A stretch of DNA of 20,486 bases. Origin: Phascolarctobacterium succinatutens CAG:287 (lineage in GTDB: Bacteria; Bacillota; Negativicutes; Acidaminococcales; Acidaminococcaceae). The DNA lies in the NCBI RefSeq assembly GCF_000434895.1, contig NZ_FR892774.1, positions 3,631 to 24,116 on the forward strand. Reading direction: 5' to 3'. The position numbers and the translations under genes are program-made. Shown one piece after another: positions 1 to 6,977 of this stretch; positions within the stretch are counted from its first letter, which is position 1, and each line of letters opens with the position of its first letter. The notes below the pieces were generated by a model, which did no database searches, had not been told where the DNA came from, and worked only from the letters and a program-made list of their open reading frames with translations.

Positions 1-448
1 ATTCCTTCAAATCCTTACCCATCATTCGGGCAGCCTGCTTAGTTCCCTGAATAGCGGTAGCAACGGTATAGCTGTTGCCGCTGGTAACTGCTATATCAAG
101 ATTTTTCGCTACAGTAATGCCTGCATCACCGACAATAGAAGTGAAAGCTCCCAGGCCGACAATCTTGGCTCCCAGCTCCTGAGCAACCTTGCCGGACTCA
201 ATAATTCTGTCCATAACAAATTCCTCAGGCAGCTCCACCATCTGCTTAGCAGTCAGCGGACAGCCGATAAACCAGCCTTCGGCTTCGGCATAAGGACTCT
301 TGATGCCGGTAATATGCGAAACCTTGAACGGCTTCTTCATTTTCAGACAGGCTTCGATTATCGGATTGGGAATATACCTCATCAAGGGTGATAAGTGTTC
401 CATATCCTGCAGGGATAATGGATGTAGAATAAAAGCAAATTTTTCCAT
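1..448 (-). CDS. AAR-like / COG5322 predicted dehydrogenase, N-terminal part (cut by window edge)
   Basis: Only the first 149 codons are inside the window; the gene runs off the left edge. The visible part starts MEKFAFILHPLS and contains LGAFTSIVGDAG followed by TSGNSYT near residues 98-128. By memory this matches the N-terminal half of cyanobacterial acyl-ACP reductase (AAR) and the COG5322 'predicted amino acid dehydrogenase' family. The Rossmann nucleotide-binding half and any catalytic cysteine would lie outside. The start is ATG at 448, with GGAG about 10 bases upstream; that RBS overlaps the TAG stop of the preceding gene, so the two genes are probably translationally coupled. Databases often call such proteins shikimate dehydrogenase, a name the visible sequence does not support. 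The family is fairly sure; the substrate is unknown. Confidence 0.65.
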   Translation of the reverse strand, partial: MEKFAFILHPLSLQDMEHLSPLMRYIPNPIIEACLKMKKPFKVSHITGIKSPYAEAEGWFIGCPLTAKQMVELPEEFVMDRIIESGKVAQELGAKIVGLGAFTSIVGDAGITVAKNLDIAVTSGNSYTVATAIQGTKQAARMMGKDLKE

Positions 449-457
449 AAAAACAAA

Positions 458-1384
458 CTACTCCTTCGTACCAAAGTACTCAACAGAAGATTCTATATGA
501 TAATGCTCTAAAAGCTTCAGATATTCATCCGCCGCGAGCGGTTCTTTACCGCCGTGCAATGCAACCAGCATGGCCTCCATAACATTGGTGCCGAAGCTGC
601 GTCCTTGAATACAGGGAGTTGTCGTAATCAGCATTTTGATTCCCGCCTCCTGCAGCATCACTCTATCAGCAGCAGTAACTGTATTAGTAATAATAGTTTT
701 TCCCGGCAGCTTATCCGGCATAAACTTTTTTATATAATGAAAATCACCGGCAATGATATCGTTCTCCAGAAAATATTCCGGATGACGCACCACCCGCAAT
801 TCCTGCTCCTTGCCCATGGGGTAAAACCAGCTTACCGGCAGCTTGGTAACAAGCGGTGCCAGCAGCGCCGCCCACCATGCAAGCGCCTTCAGCGAATATA
901 ACGGCTTATTGACATTCAGACCGAAAATAAGGTCACCGAAGGTTACCTCAGCACCTGCCTCCAGCAATGCCTCCGCCATACCGAAGCGGTCCACGCCGCA
1001 GACCATCAGCACCTTGCTGCCCTTTATCGGCACCTTGCTGCCGGCCGCAAATGATTGAATCAGCTTACGCTCCAGCGAATTTTTCAGGCCGCTGCCATCC
1101 AAAACCGGTGTCTTTTTTACATTAGCAATCAGATGAGCCGATTCACGGAAGGTATAACGCTTTTTGCCTGCATAAACATATAAATCCGTACCACCCAGAC
1201 CGATGGCATCAGCTTTGCCGTCCCATTGCTCCAGGAGCTGACGTGCTCTGTCAAAATCGCCGTCGGTTCCCCGGCGTTCGATGCTGATTTTGCGTCCTCC
1301 CAGTTCCAATATGGCGCCGGCGTCACGTTTTGATGACCCCAGACTGATACTTACTACATGTTTTGCGTTGTTAGCTGCTTCCAT
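458..1384 (-). CDS. conserved protein of the family annotated 'quinate 5-dehydrogenase' (function unproven)
   Basis: A 308-residue protein with no signal peptide. Conserved-looking blocks are VSISLGSSKRD near the N-terminus, AIGLGGTDLYVYAG around residue 65, DGSGLKNSLER around 95, GVDRFGMAEALLEAGAEV around 130, and a C-terminal TNTVTAADR...TTTPCIQGRSFGTNVMEA block. I recognise this pattern from Clostridia and Negativicutes proteins carrying the quinate 5-dehydrogenase label. I know of no biochemical proof, and no classical shikimate/quinate dehydrogenase signature is visible. The ATG at 1384 has GGGAG 9 bases upstream. It sits 9 bases before the AAR-like gene in the same direction, so the pair is probably one operon driven by the promoter at 1422-1450. 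A role acting on an aldehyde or acyl substrate with its partner is only an inference. Confidence 0.7.
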   Translation of the reverse strand: MEAANNAKHVVSISLGSSKRDAGAILELGGRKISIERRGTDGDFDRARQLLEQWDGKADAIGLGGTDLYVYAGKKRYTFRESAHLIANVKKTPVLDGSGLKNSLERKLIQSFAAGSKVPIKGSKVLMVCGVDRFGMAEALLEAGAEVTFGDLIFGLNVNKPLYSLKALAWWAALLAPLVTKLPVSWFYPMGKEQELRVVRHPEYFLENDIIAGDFHYIKKFMPDKLPGKTIITNTVTAADRVMLQEAGIKMLITTTPCIQGRSFGTNVMEAMLVALHGGKEPLAADEYLKLLEHYHIESSVEYFGTKE

Positions 1385-1421
1385 GTTTTTAACTCCCTAA
1401 ATGCTTCTTTTACAAATTATT

Positions 1422-1450
1422 ATTTTAACATATTTACGCGTCTTAGACAA
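1422..1450 (-). promoter_or_regulatory. candidate sigma-70-type promoter for the dehydrogenase pair
   Basis: On the minus strand, TTGTCT (1445-1450), 17 bases, then TAAAAT (1422-1427). The -35 box overlaps the stop codon and last codons of dusB. This suggests the downstream pair has its own promoter despite the close spacing. Confidence 0.5.
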
Positions 1451-2450
1451 TGCCAGATGCAAAATGTTTTTCTGTTTCATAATAGTGATGAGCGCATTCG
1501 CTGTATTCTGCCAGCAGCTCTGAAAACTGCTCCTGCGTATCAACCTTATGGAAGCGTCCTCTGAATTCCGCTGCATGCGGCATGCCTTTAAGATAAGCAG
1601 AAATATGGCGGCGCATCTCCTTGACCGCCACTACTTCGTTCTTGTAAGCTATGAGCATTTCCAGATGCTCCGCCGCCTGCGCCAGACGCTCCTTCAGAGA
1701 AGGCGGCTGCGGCAACTGCTCGCCGCGCAGTGCTGCCGCCAGTGCGGTAAACAGCCACGGGTTGCCGTCAGCGCCGCGTCCGATCATAAGGCCGTCGCAG
1801 CCTGTCTGCTCCAGCATCCGCAATCCGTCTGCTACCGTAAAGATATCACCATTGCCAAACACAGGCACCTTCACTGCCTGCTTCACGTCGGCGATAATGC
1901 TCCAGTCGGCCTTGCCCTCGTAAAACTGCTGGCGTGTACGTCCGTGTACGGCAACAGCGCTCACGCCTGCTGCCTCCACGGCACGGGCAATCTCCACCGC
2001 GTTGCGGTTGTTATCGTCCCAGCCCGCGCGGAACTTTACCGTCACCGGAATCTTGACGGCCTTCACCATCGCCGCCAGAATATCATGCGCCAGCTGCGGA
2101 TTCTTCATCAGCGCCGAGCCTTCACCGTTATTGACAATCTTCGGCACCGGGCAGCCCATATTAAAATCAATCATATCCGCACCGCTGGCCTCTACCATGC
2201 GTGCAGCCTCCGCCAGCTCCGCCGGTACGTTGCCGAAAAGCTGGATAGCCGTCGGACGCTCGCCGTCATCAATACGCAGCATTTCAGTAGTCTTGACGTT
2301 TTTATACAGCAGACCCTTGGCGCTAACCATCTCCGACACGGTCATGCCACAACCCAGACGGCGACAGATCAGGCGGAACGGCAAATCCGTAATGCCAGCC
2401 ATCGGCGCCAGCGCCAACGGTGCTGACAGCTCTATATTACCAATATTCAT
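1443..2450 (-). CDS. dusB: tRNA-dihydrouridine synthase, DusB type
   Basis: A 335-residue FMN enzyme that reduces uridine to dihydrouridine in tRNA D-loops, acting in the cytoplasm with NADPH. The TIM-barrel signature is complete: APMAGITDLPFR at residues 15-26, the catalytic cysteine C100 in DFNMGCPVPKIV, the FMN-binding KFRAGWDD near 138, HGRTRQQFYEG near 169, GNGD at 199-202 and GRGA at 224-227. Length is normal for DusB. The ATG at 2450 has a good AGGAG 8 bases upstream. It follows coaX in the same direction, but a strong intrinsic terminator lies between them, ending only 18 bases before this start. I see no promoter in the remaining space. Confidence 0.95.
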   Translation of the reverse strand: MNIGNIELSAPLALAPMAGITDLPFRLICRRLGCGMTVSEMVSAKGLLYKNVKTTEMLRIDDGERPTAIQLFGNVPAELAEAARMVEASGADMIDFNMGCPVPKIVNNGEGSALMKNPQLAHDILAAMVKAVKIPVTVKFRAGWDDNNRNAVEIARAVEAAGVSAVAVHGRTRQQFYEGKADWSIIADVKQAVKVPVFGNGDIFTVADGLRMLEQTGCDGLMIGRGADGNPWLFTALAAALRGEQLPQPPSLKERLAQAAEHLEMLIAYKNEVVAVKEMRRHISAYLKGMPHAAEFRGRFHKVDTQEQFSELLAEYSECAHHYYETEKHFASGIV

Positions 2451-2467
2451 AAAAATAACTCCTATCG

Positions 2468-2508
2468 AAAAAAGCTGCCGCGCAGCAAAACGCTACTCAC
2501 GACAGCTT
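2468..2508 (-). terminator. intrinsic terminator between coaX and dusB
   Basis: On the minus strand a 9-bp stem (AAGCTGTCG at 2500-2508 with CGGCAGCTT at 2472-2480, one G-U pair), with a further inner stem GTAGC/GCTGC, runs directly into a T tract at 2468-2471. It sits just upstream of the dusB RBS, so it could end the coaX transcript or act as an attenuator for dusB. Confidence 0.75.
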
Positions 2509-2544
2509 CAACTTTTTTCACGAGCGACGGAATCAATCCTGCTC

Positions 2545-3321
2545 TTATTTAGCGTTTTTTTCGTACAGAATGCGCAGACCATCCAAGGTCAGAAACGGTT
2601 CTACGACATCAATACAGTCAGATTCTGCAGCCATAGTATTGGCAAAGCCACCGGTAGCAATAACATAAGCATCACCGCCGAGCTCCTTCTTCATATGGTT
2701 GACAATGCCCTCCATCTGACCTACGAAGCCATAAATCGCACCTGCCTGCATAGAGCTTACAGTGTTGCGGCAGATAACGGATTTCGGCTTAACGAGCTCG
2801 ATACGCGGCAGCTTTGCAGCACGCTGGAAGAGCGCTTCAGTAGAAATACCGATGCCGGGCGCAATAGCACCGCCCAAGTATTCACCTGTCGGCAGCAGCG
2901 CACAGAAGGTGTTGGCAGTACCGAAATCAATAATAATCATCGGCTTGCCCAAATGACTGAATTTATGGAAGGCTGCTACAGCATTGACAATACGGTCTGC
3001 ACCAACCTCTTTCGGATTATCGTATTTAATGAAAATGCCGTTTTTAACGCCGGGTCCTACAACCATCGGTTTAATACCGAAATAGCGCTCACACATATGG
3101 CACAAGGGAATCAGCACCGGAGGCACAACACTGGAAATAATGACGGAAGAAATTTTATCCATTTCCACATCACTATAAGCAAACATGCTGCGCAGCATAA
3201 TACCAAATTCATCTGCAGTTTTAGAACGGTCTGTAGAAAAGCGCCAGTGTACTTTTAAAGTCTTATCCTCGAAAACACCGGCTACGATGTTTGTATTTCC
3301 TACATCCACAACAAGTAACAT
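2545..3321 (-). CDS. coaX: type III pantothenate kinase
   Basis: Phosphorylates pantothenate in the first step of coenzyme A synthesis. The 258-residue length is typical. The ASKHA-fold signatures are present: VVDVGNTN at residues 4-11 (phosphate loop), the KEVGADRIVNA block near 97-107, and IIDFGTANTF near 121-130 followed by GEYLGGAIAPGIGIS. An in-frame ATG 16 codons earlier (3369) is less likely. The ATG at 3321 has GAGGAGG 8 bases upstream and gives the family's usual MLLVVDVGNTN terminus, while the earlier one would lie almost at the predicted transcription start. The last CoA step, coaE, is encoded at 7588-8196. A promoter lies at 3383-3410 and an intrinsic terminator follows at 2468-2508, so this may be a single-gene unit. 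Confidence 0.95.
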   Translation of the reverse strand: MLLVVDVGNTNIVAGVFEDKTLKVHWRFSTDRSKTADEFGIMLRSMFAYSDVEMDKISSVIISSVVPPVLIPLCHMCERYFGIKPMVVGPGVKNGIFIKYDNPKEVGADRIVNAVAAFHKFSHLGKPMIIIDFGTANTFCALLPTGEYLGGAIAPGIGISTEALFQRAAKLPRIELVKPKSVICRNTVSSMQAGAIYGFVGQMEGIVNHMKKELGGDAYVIATGGFANTMAAESDCIDVVEPFLTLDGLRILYEKNAK

Positions 3322-3382
3322 TCTAAGTTCCTCCTCGGAAATCTGCGTTCCGTTCGCAAAATACGGCATAAAAGCCTTTTTT

Positions 3383-3410
3383 ATTTTACCACAAAGCGGA
3401 AATATTGCAA
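3383..3410 (-). promoter_or_regulatory. candidate promoter of coaX with extended -10
   Basis: On the minus strand, TTGCAA (3405-3410), 16 bases, then TAAAAT (3383-3388) preceded by TGG, an extended -10. It lies in the birA-coaX gap, about 62 bases upstream of the coaX start. Confidence 0.65.
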
Positions 3411-3442
3411 GAAGAAATTGTAGCTATTTAACGCTTACCATT

Positions 3443-4441
3443 TTACGCGTACTCATTTCCCTTAGCCTTCGCCGGACGGATAGAAACATCACCGGCAACA
3501 ACCTTTTCTTTGCTGCCGTCCTCGCGGCGTACAATCAGCAGGCCTTCTTCATCAATATCCTCGGCCGTACCGAAATAAGTCATATCAGGGGCAATAACCT
3601 TTACCTCCTGACCTAAGGTGCAGGAATAGCGGCGCCATTCATCAAATACGGGGTCAAAGCCCTCCTGAACCGCAGTTTCATACAGGTCCTCCATATTCTT
3701 GAGGATATCGCACAAAAGCTGTACTCTGGTAAACGGCTCCGTTGCGGCATCAGCCACAGAAACAGCTAAATCGCGTACTTCTTCGGGATAATCTTCGGGA
3801 GAAGCGTTGGTGTTTATGCCGGTGCCGATAACAACATAATTGATATGACCGAATTCGGCATTCATCTCCGTCAGGATGCCTACAAGCTTGCGTCCCAGCA
3901 AAAGCACATCATTAGGCCATTTGATAGCGGCATGAACGCCGGCAATCTTGTTGATAGCCTTTACTACGGCAACAGCTGCCAAAAGCGTACATTTGGAGGC
4001 TTCCTGCGGCAGGAACGGCGGCTTCAGCACCACGGAAAACCAGATACCCTTTGCATAAGGGGAAATCCAGCCGCGAGATAAACGTCCTTTGCCTGCGCCC
4101 TGCTCCTCTGCTACTACCAGCAGACCGTTTTCACAGCCTTCGTTGGCCAGTGCTTTAGCCAGATTATTGCTGGAATCAACGCTGTCACGGTAGCAGATAT
4201 TGCGTCCCAGCCATTTGGTCTGCAGACGGGACAAAATTTCCTGCGGAAACAGACGGTCCGGTACCTCGCGCAGAATATAGCCGCGCTTAGGAACAGACTC
4301 TATCTCGTAGCCCTCGTTCTTCAAAGCCTGGATATGCTTCCAGATAGCAGTGCGCGAAACCTCCAGCTCCTTGGAAATCTCTTCACCGGAAACCGGTGTC
4401 CCCTTACTGTTACGCAGCAGCTCCAAAATACGTTTACGCAT
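3443..4441 (-). CDS. birA: biotin-protein ligase / biotin operon repressor
   Basis: Makes biotinyl-AMP and transfers biotin to a lysine of biotin-dependent carboxylases or decarboxylases; the N-terminal domain can repress biotin genes. The N-terminal winged helix covers about residues 1-60, including GEEISKELEVSRTAIWKHI and the wing PKRGYIL. The ligase domain has the biotin/ATP loop GAGKGRLSRGW (the GRGRRGR-like motif), the KWPNDVLL motif and a C-terminal SH3-like cap. This makes it a class II (bifunctional) BirA. ATG at 4441 is preferred over the in-frame ATG at 4450, because GGAGAGG runs straight into the latter. A promoter is visible at 4521-4549. No biotin synthesis or transport genes are in the window. 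Confidence 0.93.
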   Translation of the reverse strand: MRKRILELLRNSKGTPVSGEEISKELEVSRTAIWKHIQALKNEGYEIESVPKRGYILREVPDRLFPQEILSRLQTKWLGRNICYRDSVDSSNNLAKALANEGCENGLLVVAEEQGAGKGRLSRGWISPYAKGIWFSVVLKPPFLPQEASKCTLLAAVAVVKAINKIAGVHAAIKWPNDVLLLGRKLVGILTEMNAEFGHINYVVIGTGINTNASPEDYPEEVRDLAVSVADAATEPFTRVQLLCDILKNMEDLYETAVQEGFDPVFDEWRRYSCTLGQEVKVIAPDMTYFGTAEDIDEEGLLIVRREDGSKEKVVAGDVSIRPAKAKGNEYA

Positions 4442-4520
4442 ATATATCATCCTCTCCGATTCTCTTAATCCTCTTCGTCGTCAGTCTAAAGCCTGTCTGT
4501 AAAGACATTCCGATAAGCAA

Positions 4521-4549
4521 AGAGTAACACCAGGTTAACCAAAAGTCAA
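4521..4549 (-). promoter_or_regulatory. candidate birA promoter with GGTTAACC dyad in the spacer
   Basis: On the minus strand, TTGACT (4544-4549), 17 bases, then TACTCT (4521-4526). The spacer holds the perfect 8-bp palindrome GGTTAACC (4533-4540). The 9-bp sequence AGTCTAAAG occurs on both sides, at 4483-4491 and 4549-4557. Either could be an operator, but neither forms a complete textbook BirA box. Confidence 0.6.
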
Positions 4550-4580
4550 GTCTAAAGTGAACGATGCCTTCGATAAAAGT

Positions 4581-4608
4581 AAAAAACCGCCACACCTAAG
4601 TGCAGCGG
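4581..4608 (-). terminator. intrinsic terminator after the PheC-like gene
   Basis: On the minus strand CCGCTGCAC (4600-4608) pairs with GTGTGGCGG (4587-4595) across a TTAG loop, with two G-U pairs, followed directly by six T (4581-4586). It lies 16 bases after the stop codon. Confidence 0.85.
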
Positions 4609-4623
4609 CTCATAAATCAACCT

Positions 4624-5415
4624 TTATTTGATATACTGGTCCTCCAGCTTATCAAGCGTACCATCCATATCCTTTTCTTCCATAAAGAAGTTTACGTAGT
4701 TCAACCAATCCTGGTCACCTTTAGCCATCAAGATACCAAAGTGATTTTTCGTAAACGGATCATCTAGCAGAGGTGCTGCCAGACGGGCATCATCACGCAC
4801 ATAGCGACGTGCTTCCATAGTTTCTGTAATCATAACATCAGCCTTGCCTTCGGCAATCAGTGCAGGAATCTCTGCATTTTGCGGATGTACCAAAAGTGTG
4901 CAGTTCGGCAGATTACTCAGAGCAAATTTTTCATTTGTACCGCCGGGATTAACCATAACGCGAACGCTCTTCTTATTCAGGTCCGCTTCAGATGTGAATT
5001 TCTTTGCATCAGCCTTGCGACATAAAATCGTCTTACCGAATGTCAGATAGCCATGAGACATATTCATTTTTTGCTCACGGGCAAAGGTTCTTGTAACGCC
5101 GCACATAGCAATGTCAAACTTTCCGGCCATAGTGTCAGCCTGCAGTGTTTTCCATGTAGTCGGTACATATTGCACCTTTACACCCAAGGATTGTGCCAAC
5201 AGCTCCGCTACCTCGACATCAAAGCCTTCATACTTGCCGGTTTCTTTATTAAGATAGCTCATAGGCTTATAATCGCCAGTACTGCCGACCAGCAAAACAC
5301 CGCGAGCCTGAACATCTTCAATTTTTCCTGCCTCTGCGCTCGGAGTCAAAGCACCAATACCGCAAATTGTCGTTGCCAACAGCGCACCTACACATAATTT
5401 CTTTAAGTTTACCAT
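4624..5415 (-). CDS. exported cyclohexadienyl dehydratase-like (PheC-type) solute-binding-fold protein
   Basis: A 263-residue protein with an N-terminal signal peptide (MVNLKKLC, hydrophobic core to about residue 25, likely cleavage after AEA at 29). The mature part has the periplasmic binding protein fold. It shares a run of motifs with Pseudomonas PheC as I remember it: TGDYKPMSY (46-54), GFDVEVAELLAQSLG (64-78), VPTTW (84-88), FDIAMCGV (100-107), NPGGTNEKF (156-164), LLVHPQN (174-180) and GKADVMITETMEAR (190-203). PheC-type enzymes turn prephenate or arogenate into phenylpyruvate or phenylalanine in the periplasm. No ABC permease or ATPase is adjacent, which favours an enzyme over a transporter subunit. 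An amino-acid-binding role remains possible. The ATG at 5415 has AAGGA upstream. A terminator follows the gene. Confidence 0.75.
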   Translation of the reverse strand: MVNLKKLCVGALLATTICGIGALTPSAEAGKIEDVQARGVLLVGSTGDYKPMSYLNKETGKYEGFDVEVAELLAQSLGVKVQYVPTTWKTLQADTMAGKFDIAMCGVTRTFAREQKMNMSHGYLTFGKTILCRKADAKKFTSEADLNKKSVRVMVNPGGTNEKFALSNLPNCTLLVHPQNAEIPALIAEGKADVMITETMEARRYVRDDARLAAPLLDDPFTKNHFGILMAKGDQDWLNYVNFFMEEKDMDGTLDKLEDQYIK

Positions 5416-5434
5416 ACTACCATCCTTCTTTCTT

Positions 5435-5469
5435 ATCTGCTATACAGCAGATATTTTGGATGTATTATA
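5435..5469 (-). promoter_or_regulatory. candidate promoter -10 and leader hairpin of the PheC-like gene
   Basis: A consensus TATAAT lies on the minus strand at 5464-5469, with no convincing -35. Just downstream in the leader, ATCTGCT and AGCAGAT form 7-bp arms around four bases (5435-5452), placed between the expected transcription start and the RBS. It could be an operator or an RNA hairpin. Confidence 0.5.
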
Positions 5470-5565
5470 CAATATTTATCGCCGATTAGCTAGAATTTTA
5501 TCACTTTCCAGCAAAAATAAATTTAATTAAAGAAAAAATGTTAAGCTGTTTACACAAGCAAGCCT

Positions 5566-6057
5566 CTAATACCATTTGCTCTGCACACGCACCCAGGCAC
5601 CTGCTCCGCCTTTGCTGCGCACCTGCAGCCACGTGCCTTCATCAACCGGCTGCAGCAAGGCCTTGTCAACCTCCAGCTTAGCAGTTGCTCCCTTAGTAGT
5701 CTGCACCTCAATCACGCAAGGAGTATTCGCCTTATCCATACGTGCTTCCGCCAGCTTATAAACATCGCCCTCACGCAGCTGATATTTAGTGCGGTTTTTA
5801 TCCTCTACTATCTTAGTCTGCAGCACCTTCACCGCAGTAGGTTCTGCAAGCTCCAGCTTATCCGTCACATCCAGCTCCTCGCCTTTGGCAAAGCCGCCTG
5901 CCGGCTGAGCAGTCACAGAAGGCTTACTGTAAAAGCTGTCGCCCTCCTTCACACTGTAGCTTCTGTCCTTCAGTCCAAAAATATTCATACCGATTGCAAA
6001 GCCCGCCAGCAGGCAGAGCAATGCCGCAATTCTCATTACCAGCTTATTACTCATCAT
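5566..6057 (-). CDS. membrane-anchored SH3-like protein (function unknown)
   Basis: About 163 residues. One N-terminal transmembrane segment (roughly residues 8-26, MRIAALLCLLAGFAIGMNIFG) is followed by an extracytoplasmic domain ending in GTWLQVRSKGGAGAWVRVQSKWY. The spaced aromatic/valine pattern there resembles a bacterial SH3 fold. The start is ambiguous: GTG at 6063, ATG at 6057 and ATG at 6054 are in frame, and GAGG at 6063-6066 favours one of the ATGs. It begins 7 bases after the stop of the next upstream gene, which has the same architecture, so the two are an operon pair. No enzymatic motif is visible. A cell-envelope role is inferred from topology only. Confidence 0.7.
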   Translation of the reverse strand: MMSNKLVMRIAALLCLLAGFAIGMNIFGLKDRSYSVKEGDSFYSKPSVTAQPAGGFAKGEELDVTDKLELAEPTAVKVLQTKIVEDKNRTKYQLREGDVYKLAEARMDKANTPCVIEVQTTKGATAKLEVDKALLQPVDEGTWLQVRSKGGAGAWVRVQSKWY

Positions 6058-6064
6058 GCCCACC

Positions 6065-6655
6065 TCACATCAGCTTCGCATCCGAAAGCGCATTGTATTT
6101 CACAAAGCCCGGCTTGCCGTTGAACTCAACCTTTTTCCACTGTCCTACATAAGGAAAGCGCAACAGATTGGTAGAAAAATCAAGGTCATATTCCTTGTCA
6201 TCAACCAAAACACGTCCCTTGGTTTCACCGCTGCCTCGGTCCCGCTGCAGCACAAGTACCTGCGTACCGGCAGGAATAATATGCCGCCTTCCGAAAAACT
6301 TGCGGAACTGCAGCTGCTGCTCCACAACAGCATAGCGTTCATCCTTATCCTGACTAGAAACTGTATCGACATAATCAACCTTAACACCGGCAGACAGATA
6401 ATCAACAACCTTGCCATGCAGACCTGACGGATCACTGTACATAGCAGCCTTATCCTGCAGCACAACGCACTGCAGTCTGCCTGTTTCTACCTTGGCATAA
6501 TGCAGCTCATTCGTAAGCTTCGCCGCATTATAATGCGGTGAAGTCTTATTGCCGCTCCAGGCATAGCCGGCTCCGGCGATAAAGCCGATTAGCAGGGCAG
6601 CTGCACACACAGCAGCAGTCCTTCTATTAATATTCTGCAATTGATTGAATGCCAT
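6065..6655 (-). CDS. membrane-anchored SH3-like protein (function unknown)
   Basis: About 196 residues from the ATG at 6655, which has GGGAG 10 bases upstream. An open frame extends 33 codons further upstream but has no better start and reaches into the tRNA terminator. After a short basic cytoplasmic tail (QNINRRT) there is one transmembrane segment around residues 13-33. The extracytoplasmic region contains a segment like an SH3b domain (LQDKAAMYSDPSGLHGKVVDYLSAG, about residues 63-87). A second aromatic-rich segment at the end reads YVGQWKKVEFNGKPGFVKYNAL. It resembles its downstream neighbour in layout; the pair may bind peptidoglycan or another envelope component. I do not recognise a named family. 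Confidence 0.7.
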   Translation of the reverse strand: MAFNQLQNINRRTAAVCAAALLIGFIAGAGYAWSGNKTSPHYNAAKLTNELHYAKVETGRLQCVVLQDKAAMYSDPSGLHGKVVDYLSAGVKVDYVDTVSSQDKDERYAVVEQQLQFRKFFGRRHIIPAGTQVLVLQRDRGSGETKGRVLVDDKEYDLDFSTNLLRFPYVGQWKKVEFNGKPGFVKYNALSDAKLM

Positions 6656-6741
6656 AAGCACACACTCCCTTAGATAATTATTCAAGAAGCTCATACTATG
6701 CTTACATTTTCTCATACTTACAGAGCTTTCGCAAGCAAAAC

Positions 6742-6771
6742 AAAAAAAGCCCAAGAGCCATGCTCTTAGAC
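6742..6771 (-). terminator. intrinsic terminator of tRNA-Leu
   Basis: On the minus strand a 10-bp stem (GTCTAAGAGC at 6762-6771 with GCTCTTGGGC at 6749-6758, two G-U pairs) closes on a 3-base loop and runs into seven T (6742-6748). It starts 13 bases after the tRNA CCA. Confidence 0.9.
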
Positions 6772-6783
6772 CTGAGATTTAAA

Positions 6784-6869
6784 TGGTGCGGTAGAGAGGA
6801 TTTGAACCTCCACGGGGTCTCCCCCACTAGCTCCTGAGGCTAGCGCGTCTGCCGTTCCGCCACTACCGC
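6784..6869 (-). tRNA. tRNA-Leu (anticodon CAG)
   Basis: An 86-base tRNA with a seven-pair acceptor stem GCGGTAG / CTACCGC, discriminator A and an encoded CCA. The anticodon arm is CTAGC, loop CTCAGGA, GCTAG, giving anticodon CAG. A long variable arm (GGGGGAGACCCC) identifies the type II leucine class, and the T arm contains GTTCAAATC. It is transcribed alone, with a strong promoter upstream and a terminator downstream. Confidence 0.97.
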
Positions 6870-6909
6870 ATGCTTTATTCACTTCGTTGCTGTCATAAGC
6901 AACATAGAT

Positions 6910-6938
6910 ATAATAGCATACTCTGACGCGTTCGTCAA
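6910..6938 (-). promoter_or_regulatory. promoter of tRNA-Leu
   Basis: On the minus strand, TTGACG (6933-6938), 17 bases, TATTAT (6910-6915) with an extended -10 TGC. It lies about 40 bases before the tRNA 5' end, a good fit for a stable-RNA promoter. Confidence 0.8.
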
Positions 6939-6977
6939 GTAACCTTGCGAAAAAAATTATAAAATCTTCTTTTGCTA

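Noticed and set aside
2002..3258. A 418-codon open frame on the plus strand
   Set aside because: It runs antisense to dusB and coaX, crosses the terminator between them and has no recognisable domain.
3322..3369. Earlier in-frame ATG for coaX at 3369
   Set aside because: It lies almost at the predicted transcription start and lacks an RBS, while 3321 has GAGGAGG and gives the family's usual N-terminus.
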